NCBI GenBank assembly: GCA_026545765.1
Contig: JAIFAC010000135.1
Span: 62,001 to 126,000 of the forward strand
Length of the DNA stretch: 64,000 bases
Reading direction: 5' to 3'
Source: Plantago major
Lineage: Eukaryota; Streptophyta; Magnoliopsida; Lamiales; Plantaginaceae
Below the pieces are notes generated by a model. That model was given only the letters and a program-made list of their open reading frames with translations, ran no database searches and was not told the origin of the DNA. The translations under genes and the position numbers were made by a program. Numbering within the stretch: the stretch's first letter is position 1; each line of letters opens with the position of its first letter. Positions 11,228 to 22,934 of the stretch are shown piece by piece.

Positions 11228-14200
11228 GTGTTGCTTCCATGATTCACTCGATAGACTACTCTCTTCCTCCAATACCTCTTGCTCATCTTCAACTTCTTCC
11301 GAACCCGAATTAGAAGAAGATGAAGATTCTGATTCGATTGACTCCATTTTGCTCAAATTCCCTTCCGACAGCTATCAAGTTTGGGTTTCTGAGCCTTCGT
11401 CGGTGGAGGAGCGTCGACTCCGCTTGCTACGACAGATGGGCCTCAACCGGGACCCGTCGCTTCTCCGTCAAAATCTACCGCTGTTGAATTACAGTAATGT
11501 CGAGTCCACGTCTTGTAATAATAGTAGTATTGATACTAGTGAGTCTGTTAATTGTGGTAATGTCGGTACTTGTTTTAATGGTGGAACCAAGTTTGAAGGG
11601 GATTGCGACGAATGGAGTAAATCGGAAGTTGGGGATTTTGGTATTGTAGATGTAAATAATGATGATAATGCAAGTGTCGTTACACGGATTGATAATAATG
11701 TTGGTAATGTGATGGAGAGATCTGGGAGTGGGAATGAATCGTGTTCGCCGAATAAGCCACCTAAGGTGAGGTCGAGAGCGGATTGTTCGACGATGCTTAG
11801 TCGTGGGAGTTTTAGCGGTGAGGGAAATGATGAGATGAGGGAGAGTATGGAGACGAATGAGGGTGCAAATGCCATGTGTATGATAAAGAATTTGGACAAT
11901 GGGAAGGAGTTTGTGGTGAAGGAGGTCAGGGAAGATGGGATGTGGGAAAAGATTAAGGAAGTTGGGACGGGGCGGCAGTTGACAATGGAGGAGTTTTCGT
12001 TTGAGATTTATGCTGGGACGTCACCAATTGTGCAGGAGTTGATGAGGAGGCAGAATGTTGAGGATGGAAATAGGGAAGGTATGGAATCGAATACGGATGG
12101 GAGTCATGGGGGTGGATCTAAGCATAAGAAAAGGGGGAGTTGGTTGAAGAGTATTAAAAATGTGGCAAGTTCTGTTACGGGGAACAAGGATAGACGGAGT
12201 AGTGACGATAGAGATACTTCATCCGAGAAGGGTGGGAGGAGATCGAGCTCGGCCACGGATGATAGCCAGGATGTTTCCTTTCATGGCCCAGAGAGAGTTC
12301 GGGTCAGACAATATGGGAAGTCTGTTAAAGAGCTTACTGCATTGTATAAGAGCCAGGAGATCCAGGCTCACAATGGATCAATTTGGACTATTAAGTTTAG
12401 TTTGGATGGTAGGTATATGGCAAGTGCTGGGGAGGACTGTGTGATTCATGTCTGGCAGGTTGTGGAATCAGAGAGGAAGGGAGATTTTTTCCTAGACAAA
12501 TCAGATGACGGGAATATGAGTCTTTGTTTCTAGCCAATGGATCATCACCTGAACCCTTTTCCATGTCTCCAAATTTAGATGGACATTTGGAGAAGAAGAG
12601 AAGAAGTAGGACATCTATTAGCAGGAAATCTGTGAGTCTTGAACAGATTATGATCCCAGAGGCAGTATTTGCTCTCTCAGAGAAACCCATATGTTCGTTC
12701 CAGGGACATTTAGATGATGTCCTGGATCTCTCTTGGTCCAAATCTCAGGTCAGTTGGCACCCCTTTGTATTACATAGGTGTATTAATAAACAACTTAGAT
12801 TTTACTTGCAACCATGACTGAACCCATTTCTTGGCTTTCAGGAATTGTAACTGAAAATCATGCACCCCCCTGTCTATTTAATATTTCATGTTTTAGGAGA
12901 TTTTACACTTACTAAGGGGTTTTATTTTTTCGACCATTAAAAAGTCAAAGAATATGTCACTTCAAAGTTAAGGGAATGGAATAAGTAGCTAAAGCCTAAG
13001 AGTATCTAAAATATCATATATTTTGCTAGAACATCATAAATACGGAGGTAGTACTACGTTTAGAATGATGATCCCCATTTACATTGGGTACTAATTGCTC
13101 CGTTTTGTTGCTTTTTACCTGATACATTTATTTAATGTTCGGTAGAAGAAGCTTCATTCAGATTGAATGAAGTCAAATAATGTTTTTTTGAGTAAGTACT
13201 TAGTAGCACATCAATTCACGAAGCTTTTGTAACTTACCTGCCATATTCTTAGTTACTATTCGAATTTCCTAAATGGAGAGCTTGAGCTTATTTTTTGACT
13301 CATCAGATGTACAAAATGAGAATAAATTTGAACAACACTAGACATCCATTAAATGAAGCAGATGGAGGTTATATTGGAAAACCCATTCTTTGGTGTTGTG
13401 CTTAACGGTAGTTCCTGTACTAGTGACTTTGTAATATGGGTCAAGCGATCTTAAATTAGGACAACTATAGACATCATTTAGAGAGCAGTTGGAATTTGAA
13501 TTGCAAAACTTGTTCTTTGTTTGTTTCCATAGGAAACGGTGGAGGAATGTTATTGGTAGTATATTATTATGTGTAGGCATTTCATCTTATGCTTCAAGGT
13601 TTCCATATTTCTAAATATATGCTAATCTTGCTTTATATTATCCCAGTGTGTCTAGACTTATCCAAATTTGGTATTTTCTTCAGACAAATTTGTCCTCTTA
13701 TTTATGTGCCTGTCCGCTCCTTTTTTTTCCTTGCCTTTTTTTTGTTTTATATCTCTAGTTGTCATTTCTTTAGTGACATCAAGGATTTGCAGTATTACTT
13801 ACAACTATTTCTTCTACAGCTATTGCTGTCATCTTCAATGGACAAAACAGTGCGACTGTGGGATTTGTCTAGCAAGGCTTGTTTAAAGATCTTCTCACAC
13901 AGTGATTATGGTAATTTAAGCATTTTGTATTACTTTATTTATAAAATTCCTCTTCCCCAGTACTTTGAGAACAAAGTCAACATTGGCCGTGGATCTTTTG
14001 TTGGGGGTCATGAATTCTCATGCTGGCGACACTAGAAAAATAAAATAGTTGACTTCTATTCTATGAAGTATTTTGGTTGTCAGAGTATTGGCACAAAGTT
14101 TTTGGGTGATTTCCTGCTAGGATAATTGGTTATGGTTGTTTATGGCTATAAAGAAATGAAACTTCATGGGCTTGTGTAGGCGAATAGTTGGTGATGTCAT

Positions 14201-16298
14201 GTTGTAAAACTTGATGTTGGTACCTTCAACTTGCCTAGGACAATCAGATGGAAATTATTGCCAGTGTGGTCCCGTGCATGTTCATAGTGATGCTTAAGCT
14301 TTAGTACTATTTTCACGTTATATGCAGTATTATTGGATTTCAGTCACAAGATTTTACTCGAATGAATAGATTGAGTAGGTGGTTAATTTAATTGTTTTTA
14401 TATGTTCCCTGACACAGTGACCTGCATCCAGTTTAATCCTGTTGACGATAGATACTTCATCAGTGGTTCTCTAGATGCTAAGGTGCGAATTTGGAGCATT
14501 CCTGATCGTCAAGTTGTTGACTGGAGTGATTTGCACGAAATGATCACTGCAGCTTGCTATACACCAGATGGACAGGTGACACTAAATTATACTATCGCTG
14601 CAATTCATTGCTTTTATTTCTTTAATTATTTTATCAATGCACGAAGGTGAATCACAGCCCATGCATTTGGTTGCTTTTTATTTACTTTGAAATTAAATGA
14701 TATGTTTCATACTTGACAGGGTGCACTAGTTGGTTCATACAAGGGCAGCTGTAGACTATACAACACATCAGGTATGAGTTATAAAGTATAATAAACTAGA
14801 GACGCATAAACCTGTGTATTTGAGCAAATCATTTAATAAATATCTTTTATATCCAGATAATAAACTGCTGCAGAAAAGCCAAATCAATTTGCAAAATAAG
14901 AAGAAGAAAAGTCCTCACAAGAAAATAACAGGGTTCCAGGTAAACCATTGTGTTCTAGTCTTGTGGTTTTCTCGTTGCACATTTGCTTGTTCTCACAGTT
15001 ACCCCCTTTTTATTTTTACAAATTTACAGTTTGCACCTGGAAGTACATCAGAAGTGCTCATCACATCAGCTGACTCCCGTGTTCGAGTCGTGGATGGTAT
15101 TGATCTTGTTCACAAGTTCAAAGGTATGTAGATCAAAGTAGAAAAGTAAGGTATTTAACTGAGTGCAGGTTCTTTTTGGTGCGCATAAATTGTAAATTGT
15201 ATCTTATTTACCCTATTTGCTAACCAAAAGCACAAGTAATACATGACAAGTTCAAAGGACGGTAGATCAACCTCTAAAAATGTGCAGGCTATTTTTTTGC
15301 TCCTAAAATTAAGAAATGATATCTTGTGTACTCTATTTGCTAAGCTGGAAGTAGAAGTAATTGTACATGATTAGTTTGTTAATTTCACTGTTAAGCTGAG
15401 GGCTATTATGCTTTGTTATCATCTGTTGGAGGCTAATATTTTAAGACTCGAAAGTAGTGGTAGGTCGTGTGTTTTATAGCACTCTTCTGTTGAAGCCACA
15501 GGACAGAGCCATAATAATAACTAGTACACATAATGGTGGGTGGGTTCAAGAACTCTCTTCTATGTCTTCAAATCCTTTGATAAACACTATATCTGAAATC
15601 TGAAGCAGCCACCTTGTGCGGCCAATCGAACCTACTGGTTATTGTTCGTGGTCCAAAGATCTGTGACAATTCTTATAGGCTGTAAATTTTTGTATTTGAC
15701 AGGGTTTCGTAACACGAACAGCCCAATTTCAGCCTCGCTGACCTCCAACAGCAAATATGTAATCTCTGCCAGTGAAGATTCTTACGTTTATGTATGGAGA
15801 CACGAAGGTGAATCTCGACCAAACAGAGCTAAAGGTGTCACCGTGACTCGTTCGTATGAATTTTTCCACTGTCAAGATGTATCTACGGCAATCCCTTGGC
15901 CTGGCATTTCAGGCACACCCGAGCTTCAGAACAGCCATTCTAGAGGGCAAAGTGGTCCAATTGATCATTTTGAGGATGTTTTAACAGTCAACCATCCTAC
16001 CACGCCTGTTGAAGTGACAGATGGAAGTGAGAGCTCCCTACTAGCATCTCGATGCAATAATAGCCCACTTAATGGAACTCTATGTAATGCAGCAAACAAT
16101 TATCTTTTGGATCGAATTTCAGTAACATGGCCTGAGGAGAAGTTTGTGTTAGCTACTAAGAACCATAGTCCTCGTGTGAGCATGGATTTCTCAAATGGCT
16201 TCCAGAATAGATCCGCCTGGGGTATGGTTATCGTGACTGCTGGGCTCAAAGGAGAAATCAGGACTTTCCTGAACTTTGGGTTGCCAGTACGAATTTAA
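11145..16298 (+). CDS. WD40-repeat protein, WDR44-like plant family
   Basis: Seven exons: 11145-12748, 13820-13910, 14418-14575, 14720-14771, 14857-14939, 15030-15123 and 15703-16298, all with GT-AG introns. The first ATG pair ([12 protein letters not shown]) is taken as the start. The N-terminal half is acidic and low-complexity, including a long Glu run coded by GAA/GAG, followed by basic and Ser-rich stretches. The WD repeats begin around residue 405 ([20 protein letters not shown]...VWQVVE). Further blades include [48 protein letters not shown] and [14 protein letters not shown]. The family is related to animal WDR44, a Rab11 binder; its role in plants is not well defined. As sequenced, one base is missing near 12521-12524 (AGT CT then TTG TTT), which ends the frame at 12533. 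Adding one base gives exactly 893 codons including the stop, so a reading error is likely. Confidence 0.9.
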
Positions 16299-18400
16299 GG
16301 CCCCACAAACTTGGCAAAATCTGTACAGATACGCGGTGAGATTGTAATACTAGTGAGGTTCTCTATTTTCTTTCTTTTTTTAATTTTTATTTTTTATTCT
16401 CTGTTGGTTGCCCATTGGTTCTGGACTCGCATAGGAGCCTTGCTGAGGGCAATTATAGAGTTCTAAGGAGTGAAAGGAGGGGAGGGGGGAAGAAGAAAAC
16501 AAAAAGTAAAGGTGTTTACACATTGAGTTAGTAACGGTTCCGATTTCATTTTCAGAAATCGGTAAGTGTAGAGTTAAAAACATGGTTCCAAGCAAAATTC
16601 TTTGTTAATTCAATTTCCTCATTGTATACTTAAAGCTGGAAGTTGGTTTCTTACTGTTGTATAGACCCATCCATCTTCATTGCTTCGCATAGTTTTAATT
16701 GTACTCAGGTCCTGAACGTGATTATGTGATTACCAGTGTTCGCAGTCAGTTTCCTGTTCATTTTTCCCGTCATTTCAAACAGCGAATTAAAACAGTATTC
16801 ATGTGACCTGCTGTTGATCGATTTTCTGGATCTTTCATCAAGCTCTAATATTGACCCATTTAAGCATTCCATTTGCACTACTCTTTTAGTACTTTATTCG
16901 CAAATCATGTCACAATTAACCAAGAATCTTGTGGATTACCGAATTAACACACCCTCAACTCTTGCAGCCAGATCTGCTGGCTCAGTTGCCAGTTCCAATT
17001 TTCTGACCTGTGAAGCATTCATCCTGATTAACATGATTTTTAATCGAGACTAGTTGTGATCAACGAGCGGAGCCTTACTCGGCTCAATAACTAAATGAAC
17101 CTCAAGTTGTGCTCAACACTTATCGAATCGAAATTCGAACCTTAACAATCCGAGCCCTCGGCAGGGCTCGACTAGTGGAAGTAACAACTCTATTGGTCAT
17201 TGTACTCCAACTCCTAGATCTTAATGCTATCTTCGTTTTTTTGTCGTTCTGGATAGTGTTCTCCATTGACAGGGTCTAGACCCTACAATACCTTGATACT
17301 ATAATATAACATGTTTAAACACATACACTCAACTTCTTGGGGCCGGGCCCATGCCCTACCCTAAAAGTTACACTAAGTAGAATTTATATGGATCAAAGGA
17401 AGGTCCTGGTCCTATATAAGTCCTAAATTGCTAAACGGTCCGGGTTCGATTCCACCCGTGTAGTCGCGTACCCATGAAGGTCCAAATGGTTTTGTGCAGC
17501 ATCCGGTTCTTACATATGGTTATGTTAGGATATAGGCATGAAAAATAACACCCAACTCATTGAGATCCCCAAGTCACGGATATATCTAATTTCAAGCCAG
17601 GTGTTGAAATAAATCTGGGGTTGGGGCCTGGGGGTTATATTTTTACTGCATTTTAGTTCTTTCTGTACATTTCATTCAGTACTGCCTACATTATTGCTGT
17701 CTTTTCTTGGAAGATTGGTTTCCTCCTTTGTTTTGTTATATCTTAGTGTTATGACTTATGAGCATTGAGCAGATTGATGAAGAGGTCTTGCAATGCGGAG
17801 ACCAAAGTTCAAAGATTTATGAACAGATGCCGATAATCAGGACCTTATCCATAGTTAAAACAGTCTCAACTCAAGCCTACCGAAGACAGCTTGCTACGCC
17901 CTTGCTGAAAGGGAACGAATCAAGCTTATGCATTTTATACATGATTTAACTTGTCTAGTTTTTCACAATTTCGCTTGTGGTTTCATCGTTCCTCAGATTT
18001 ATCTTTATTACTGAAGTTACTGTTTTTTCATTTGCAAATCTAACTAACATGCATTTTAAAACCAGAAGAACAGAAAAACTGGGACTTGGAGACTAGGGTT
18101 GGATCTAGAACACAAAATAAATGACAGTAAATCCTTAGCCACACATCATAAACCTTAAAAAGAATGTAAATTTGTGGCAATGAACTGAAGAACAACTAGT
18201 GCAGAACCAAAAAAAATACTAGGAGAATGAAACAAAGATGACATTATCATATTACCAAATTTTCCATACCAAGCCCATAACAATTCTGGGAATGTACCAT
18301 GTTACAAAACATGATCATCATAATAATTGCTACTATTACAAAAATATCACAGGAAATCCTAGCCACAAATTCTGATTGGTTTCTTGAGTCCAGGTGGCAT
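16299..18400. other. WD40 3' region and intergenic DNA
   Basis: The WD40 3' UTR begins here; no single poly(A) signal stands out. Sequence around 17040-17180 and 17340-17520 has GC-richer repeat-like words (AGCGGAGCCTTACTCGGCTC, GGTTCGATTCC) that suggest unclassified old repeats. The open frames at 16736-17053 and 17758-17949 have no recognisable similarity and are not called. Confidence 0.4.
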
Positions 18401-18625
18401 GTCACTCCACAGAATATTATCTTATCTGCTAGATAATTTCATATCCAATCCAATAGGAGCTGTCTCCTTTGTCAAATATCAGCCAACATTTGTAATAGTA
18501 TTTATGTGCTTCCACAATCAGTGAAGAGTAGCATCAACTCACACTCAGTTTTGTAAGAAATCAAATCTTACAAATATCTTTAAACTTCAAGTAAGGTTTT
18601 TTTTTTTCTCTCAAACAAATTCCCA
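18395..18625 (+). promoter_or_regulatory. Probable POR promoter with GATA-type motifs
   Basis: Upstream of the POR start there is a cluster of GATAA/TTATC words (ATTATCTTATC and AGATAATTTC at about 18414-18440) and nearby CCAAT words (CCAATCCAAT, about 18450). GATA or I-box elements are typical of light-regulated plant promoters, and POR genes are light-regulated. A weak TATA-like TATTTATG lies near 18500. Motif calling by eye only. Confidence 0.35.
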
Positions 18626-20357
18626 ATGGCTCTTCAATCTGCTGCTTTGCTCCCCTCTTCATTCTTCAACCACAAAGAGGTCACTCAAATTCTCCTACAT
18701 TCTTGTTTTCTTTCACTTAATATGAATTACCTAAGTACATATCTTAATACTATAAACAAATATTGATATCTTCTTTTGTAAATGCTGCAGATATCTTTCA
18801 AGGACTCTAGCCTATTTGGTGTTTCACTTTCGGACCATGTCAAAGCTGACTTCACCTCCTCTGCCCTCAAAACTAAGGTACATTACATTACATTACATCA
18901 CACTCACCTCCCTTTTATATGTTCATTTTATTTGCAAGAAAGTAGATCGACGGAGTACTCTCTCAGCCCCGCTAAAAAAGTCCCATTTCATGACTTTTCA
19001 ACCTACATTGACAATAAAATTATTCTGAATGACACGGAAAATATTTAATGAAATTATATTACGAAAATACATACTCATACATAGCATTCTGATTTCCAAC
19101 AGAGAGAGTTCTCGACGAGAAAGGTATTGACTGTGAGAGCTCAAGCAGTTGCCGAAGCGCCAACATACACCCCAGCCTCAGTCCAAGGCAAGAAAACTCT
19201 AAGAAAAGGAACCGTGATTGTCACCGGAGCCTCATCCGGGTTGGGGCTGGCTGCCGCGAAGTCTCTAGCCGAGAGCGGAAAATGGGATGTCATCATGGCC
19301 TGCAGGGACTTTCTGAAGACTGAGAAGGCTGCGAAATCAGTCGGGATGGATAAGGAAAATTACACCATCATGCATTTGGACCTTGCTTCGCTCGACAGTG
19401 TCAGGCAGTTCGTCGATAACTTCAAGCGTTCAGGAAGGCCTCTTGATGTGTTGGTTTGCAATGCAGCTGTTTATCAGCCAACTGCCAGGGAGCCCTCGTT
19501 TACTGCTGACGGATTCGAGCTTAGTGTTGGGATTAATCATTTGGGACATTTCCTTCTCTCAAGATTGTTGCTTGATGACATGAAGAAGTCTGATTACCCT
19601 TCCAAGAGACTCATCATTGTTGGCTCCATTACAGGTATCTACGACGGACTTATATATAGTTCAAAATAATCAGATGTTGTATCATGTGCATTATATGTAG
19701 CACTGTACAATACATTCCGTAATCCAAGTTCTTAACAATTGTATTTTGATTTCAGGGAACACGAATACATTGGCTGGAAATGTACCACCAAAGGCAAATC
19801 TTGGGGACATGAGAGGGCTGCAAGGAGGTCTAAGTGCAGTAAACAGCTCGGCCATGATCGATGGTGGAGATTTTGACGGTGCAAAGGCGTACAAGGATAG
19901 CAAAGTGTGCAACATGCTGACAATGCAGGAGTTCCACCGACGATACCATGAGGAGACCGGGATTACATTCTCTTCCCTGTACCCTGGCTGTATCGCGACG
20001 ACAGGGCTCTTCAGAGAGCACATTCCTCTTTTCAGGGCTCTTTTCCCACCATTCCAGAAGTTCATCACAAAGGGATTCGTCTCAGAGGAAGAAGCTGGAA
20101 AAAGACTCGCACAGGTATGTACTGAACGAAATCAATTTCATTTCATCTAAAAGGTCGAACTTATACAGGGATGTTAATTTGATCGTAATTGTGTGGTGCA
20201 GGTTGTGAGTGATCCAAGCTTGACAAAGTCAGGAGTGTACTGGAGCTGGAACAAGAACTCGTCTTCATTCGAGAACCAGTTGTCACAAGAAGCAAGTGAT
20301 GTTGAAAAGGCCCGTAAAGTGTGGGAAGTGAGTGAGAAGCTCGTTGGTTTGGCTTAA
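18626..20357 (+). CDS. POR: Light-dependent protochlorophyllide oxidoreductase
   Basis: Five exons (18626-18679, 18791-18877, 19103-19634, 19756-20114, 20202-20357) give an unbroken 395-residue protein, the usual length. POR reduces protochlorophyllide to chlorophyllide with NADPH in a light-driven step of chlorophyll synthesis in plastids. The N-terminus ([14 protein letters not shown]...) is a typical chloroplast transit peptide. The short-chain dehydrogenase fold is clear: the NADPH loop TGASSGLG in exon 3, then LDVLVCNAA, then the catalytic Tyr and Lys in [10 protein letters not shown] (exon 4). Family-specific stretches such as [13 protein letters not shown] and [21 protein letters not shown] are present. 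It cannot be assigned to the PORA, PORB or PORC type from sequence alone. It is the only host gene here without a frame break. A copia element starts about 146 bp after its stop. Confidence 0.97.
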
Positions 20358-20468
20358 ATCAAGGATATCATGTTTGTTGGCCATGGCAGATTTCTGATTC
20401 CTGTACTTTGCTAACGTTCTAGAAGACCATTGGGAAAATGTTTCGCCTGTGAAATTATCCTTAGAATC

Positions 20469-20474
20469 AATAAA
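20469..20474 (+). terminator. Poly(A) signal of the POR gene
   Basis: A canonical AATAAA lies 112 bases past the POR stop codon and about 30 bases before the target duplication of the copia element. Cleavage would therefore fall close to the insertion site. Confidence 0.6.
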
Positions 20475-20603
20475 ATCACTCGCTCCATTTCCTTCATGAT
20501 TACTGTTAAGTATTCAATCACAAACGCACAACCGATCAACTAACAATCAATCACCAATACGCAAACACACACAAACACTACAAGAAAATCAGAAAAAAAC
20601 GAC

Positions 20604-20870
20604 GTTATGGGGCGACGTAAGCGACGGATCGCTAATTGGGGCGACGGAATCTATCCGTCGCCCCGTTTGGCGACGGATAATAGTTATCCGTCGCTAATAA
20701 GCGACGGATAACTTATCCGTCGCTAAATTGGGCGACGGATAATAATTATCCGTCGCCCAAGTTTGACTTTTATTAAAAAAAAAAAGAAATAATTTTTTTT
20801 TTAAAAACTGGGCGACGGATACATATCCGTCGCCCAAAATGGCGACGGATCGACAACTCTGGGCCGACGG
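20604..20870. repeat. Left subterminal palindromic repeats of the CACTA element
   Basis: Repeated GCGACGGAT and ATCCGTCGC words are arranged head to head a few bases apart, so each pair can fold as a short hairpin. At least four such pairs occur. Subterminal repeats in CACTA elements bind the TnpA protein; that these do so is inferred. Confidence 0.85.
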
Positions 20871-21639
20871 ATACGTGTTCGTCCCGAGTTTCATATTCCG
20901 GCAGAGGCAGAATGTCCTCATTTTCTTCATCTTCTTCATTCTTTCATCCTCATTTTCTTCTTCTCCTCAATCCGTTTTCCGGCCAATCATCCGTTATTCC
21001 GGCCAATCTTGGTGCCTAATCGAAGCTCGTGTGACAAGGAGTTTGGTTCTTCGATCAATTTCATATTTCTACCGATTAATCAAGGTATTTTGGCTAAAAC
21101 CCTAGTTTTTAAAAATTTGGGGATTTTGTTTATTTTGATTAATTTGAGCAATTATATGTATATATGATAAGTATGTAGTAGTTAGTTTAGTTAATTTGAT
21201 CAATTATATGTAATTTGTTCAATTTGATAGTTAGTTTAATTAATGATATGAATGTATGTAGTATGTTAAGTTTGGTATGTATGAATGTATGTAGTTAGTT
21301 TGATTTGTGTGTTAAGTATATATAGTTAGTTTAGTTAATTTGATATGTTTGTTAAGTATAGAAGTATGTAGTTTTGATTTGATAAATTTGTATGTTAAGT
21401 ATGTAATTTGATATGAATATATGTAGTAATTCGATATGTATAGAGTAATTAGTTAATTTGATATGTATGTTAAGTATATAATATATGTACTAAGAGGTTG
21501 AAATGGTTAAATTATATGCCCAATTTTGTAACATATCGAACACTTAATTAATAATTAATTTATAAGCAACATATAATAATTAACAATTAACCTCTACAAT
21601 CTTCTTATCCGAATTGGAATCGATCTAATAAATTAAATA

Positions 21640-22101
21640 CGATCTAATCAATTGGAACGTCTCAGGTTAAAAATAAAGTATACAATGGAATTCCGACCGT
21701 TCATGGATGTAGGATCGTACGTCGGTAAATGGCAGAGTTTCTAGGAGTTTTGTAGAAGGGGTTAAAAGTTTCATCTCGTTTGCCATGGGACGTCCGGTTT
21801 GTGCAATTGGGGGTTGATAAAGTGTCCTTGCACATTGGAAACCTGCAGAAACAAGCAATTTATGACGCCTACAACAGTATTCGAGCACTTGCGACGTTAT
21901 TGATTCATGCCTGAGTATCATGTATGGATTCATCACGGTGAGGAAGCACCGTCCATGGCATACCTCCAGTGGAGGGAGAGGCGGGGTTTGAGGCCGCCTA
22001 TTGAGTGCCTTTCTACTTGTCGGAACATGTGCATGGTGTATTGGGAGGAGGATGTAGATCTGTTGGAATGCAAGTTCTGTGGTAGGGAGCGTCACAAGTG
22101 A
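21640..22101 (+). pseudogene. Transposase-associated domain, copy A (CACTA)
   Basis: Fragmented frames resemble the plant transposase-associated domain: FRPFMDV near the start, GLIKCPC...CRNKQ in the middle, and an open C-terminal part PEYHVWIHHGEEAPSMAYLQ at 21907-22101. The N-terminal part contains stops (for example near 21738). It is the upstream half of a duplication whose second copy begins near 22320. A promoter or complete start is not visible. Confidence 0.7.
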
Positions 22102-22381
22102 TGAGGAGGGGGGTGCATGAGAATGAGGAGTTTCATCCGTTTTGTCTCTAGGCTTGTATAGCTAGTAATCATTAGTTGATATATATATGAAACCAAATAT
22201 TATGGTAAAATTTTGAAGTTGATGTAACTTATATTATGTAATGCCTTAACAATTGACTGAAACTAATATAACTTATATTACATAGCAATTGATTGAATTA
22301 TTGTGAAATTGATTTATTACCGTAAATGAAAGACCTCGATCTAATGAATTCAAACGTGTCAGGTTATTATCTAATTATTCA

Positions 22382-22834
22382 ATGAATACCGATCGTTCAT
22401 GGATGTATTGTCGTACTCTCAATGGCAGAGTTCAATGGAGTTTTCTGAAAGGGGTTGAAGGTTTCATTGCATTTGCAATCTCAAATCCGGCTTGTGTTAA
22501 GGATGGGTTGATAAAGTGTCCTTGTGCAATGAAACAGTGCAGAAACAAGCAATACGTGATAGTGGTGGGTCGGGGACAGGGAATGGTTAGCTGCGGTACC
22601 TATCTAAGCAGAAAACGTGATAAGGGGGAATGGTTAGCTGCGGTACCTATTCGTGCTCGCTCGAAAGTGGAGTACATTGAGAAAGACGACTCAATTACCA
22701 ACTCGTACCAACAAGAGGATGTCGATAAACAAGCAGAAGATCCCATAGAAGCAGATGATGAGTTGTTTGATCTGCACGAGGACCAATATGTAGCCTTAGA
22801 GGACGGCGATAACGGTATATTATGTGTATTATAA
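22382..22834 (+). CDS. Transposase-associated domain, copy B (CACTA)
   Basis: An open frame of 150 codons. Residues 4-60 (DRSWMYCRTLNGRVQWSFLK...GLIKCPCAMKQCRNKQ) match the Transpos_assoc zinc-binding domain found at the N-terminus of En/Spm transposases: W-M-Y, G-V-x-x-F and C-P-C...C are all present. The frame then runs through a 25-bp duplicated segment (22579 and 22626) into an acidic tail (DKQAEDPIEADDELFDLHED) and stops without any transposase core. It is probably the N-terminal exon of a once larger transposase gene, now non-functional or regulatory. Confidence 0.65.
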   Translation: MNTDRSWMYCRTLNGRVQWSFLKGVEGFIAFAISNPACVKDGLIKCPCAMKQCRNKQYVIVVGRGQGMVSCGTYLSRKRDKGEWLAAVPIRARSKVEYIEKDDSITNSYQQEDVDKQAEDPIEADDELFDLHEDQYVALEDGDNGILCVL

Positions 22835-22934
22835 ATAGTTAGTAGTTCATAACATTTGAGTAATTATATGTGTTATTATAATCTGTTATGTATTATAACT
22901 CGTACTAACACATTTTTATTGTATTTATTACATT

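Noticed and set aside
11045-11356. Minus-strand open frame rich in Ser and Glu
   Set aside because: It is the complement of the GAA repeat and acidic region of WD40 exon 1, a by-product of simple sequence.
12900-13060. Possible MITE in WD40 intron 1 (ends with TACGGAGGTAGTA)
   Set aside because: Only one end resembles a Stowaway terminus; no inverted partner was found.
16736-17053. 105-codon open frame after the WD40 gene
   Set aside because: Hydrophobic low-complexity start, no known family, and no sign that it is spliced to anything.
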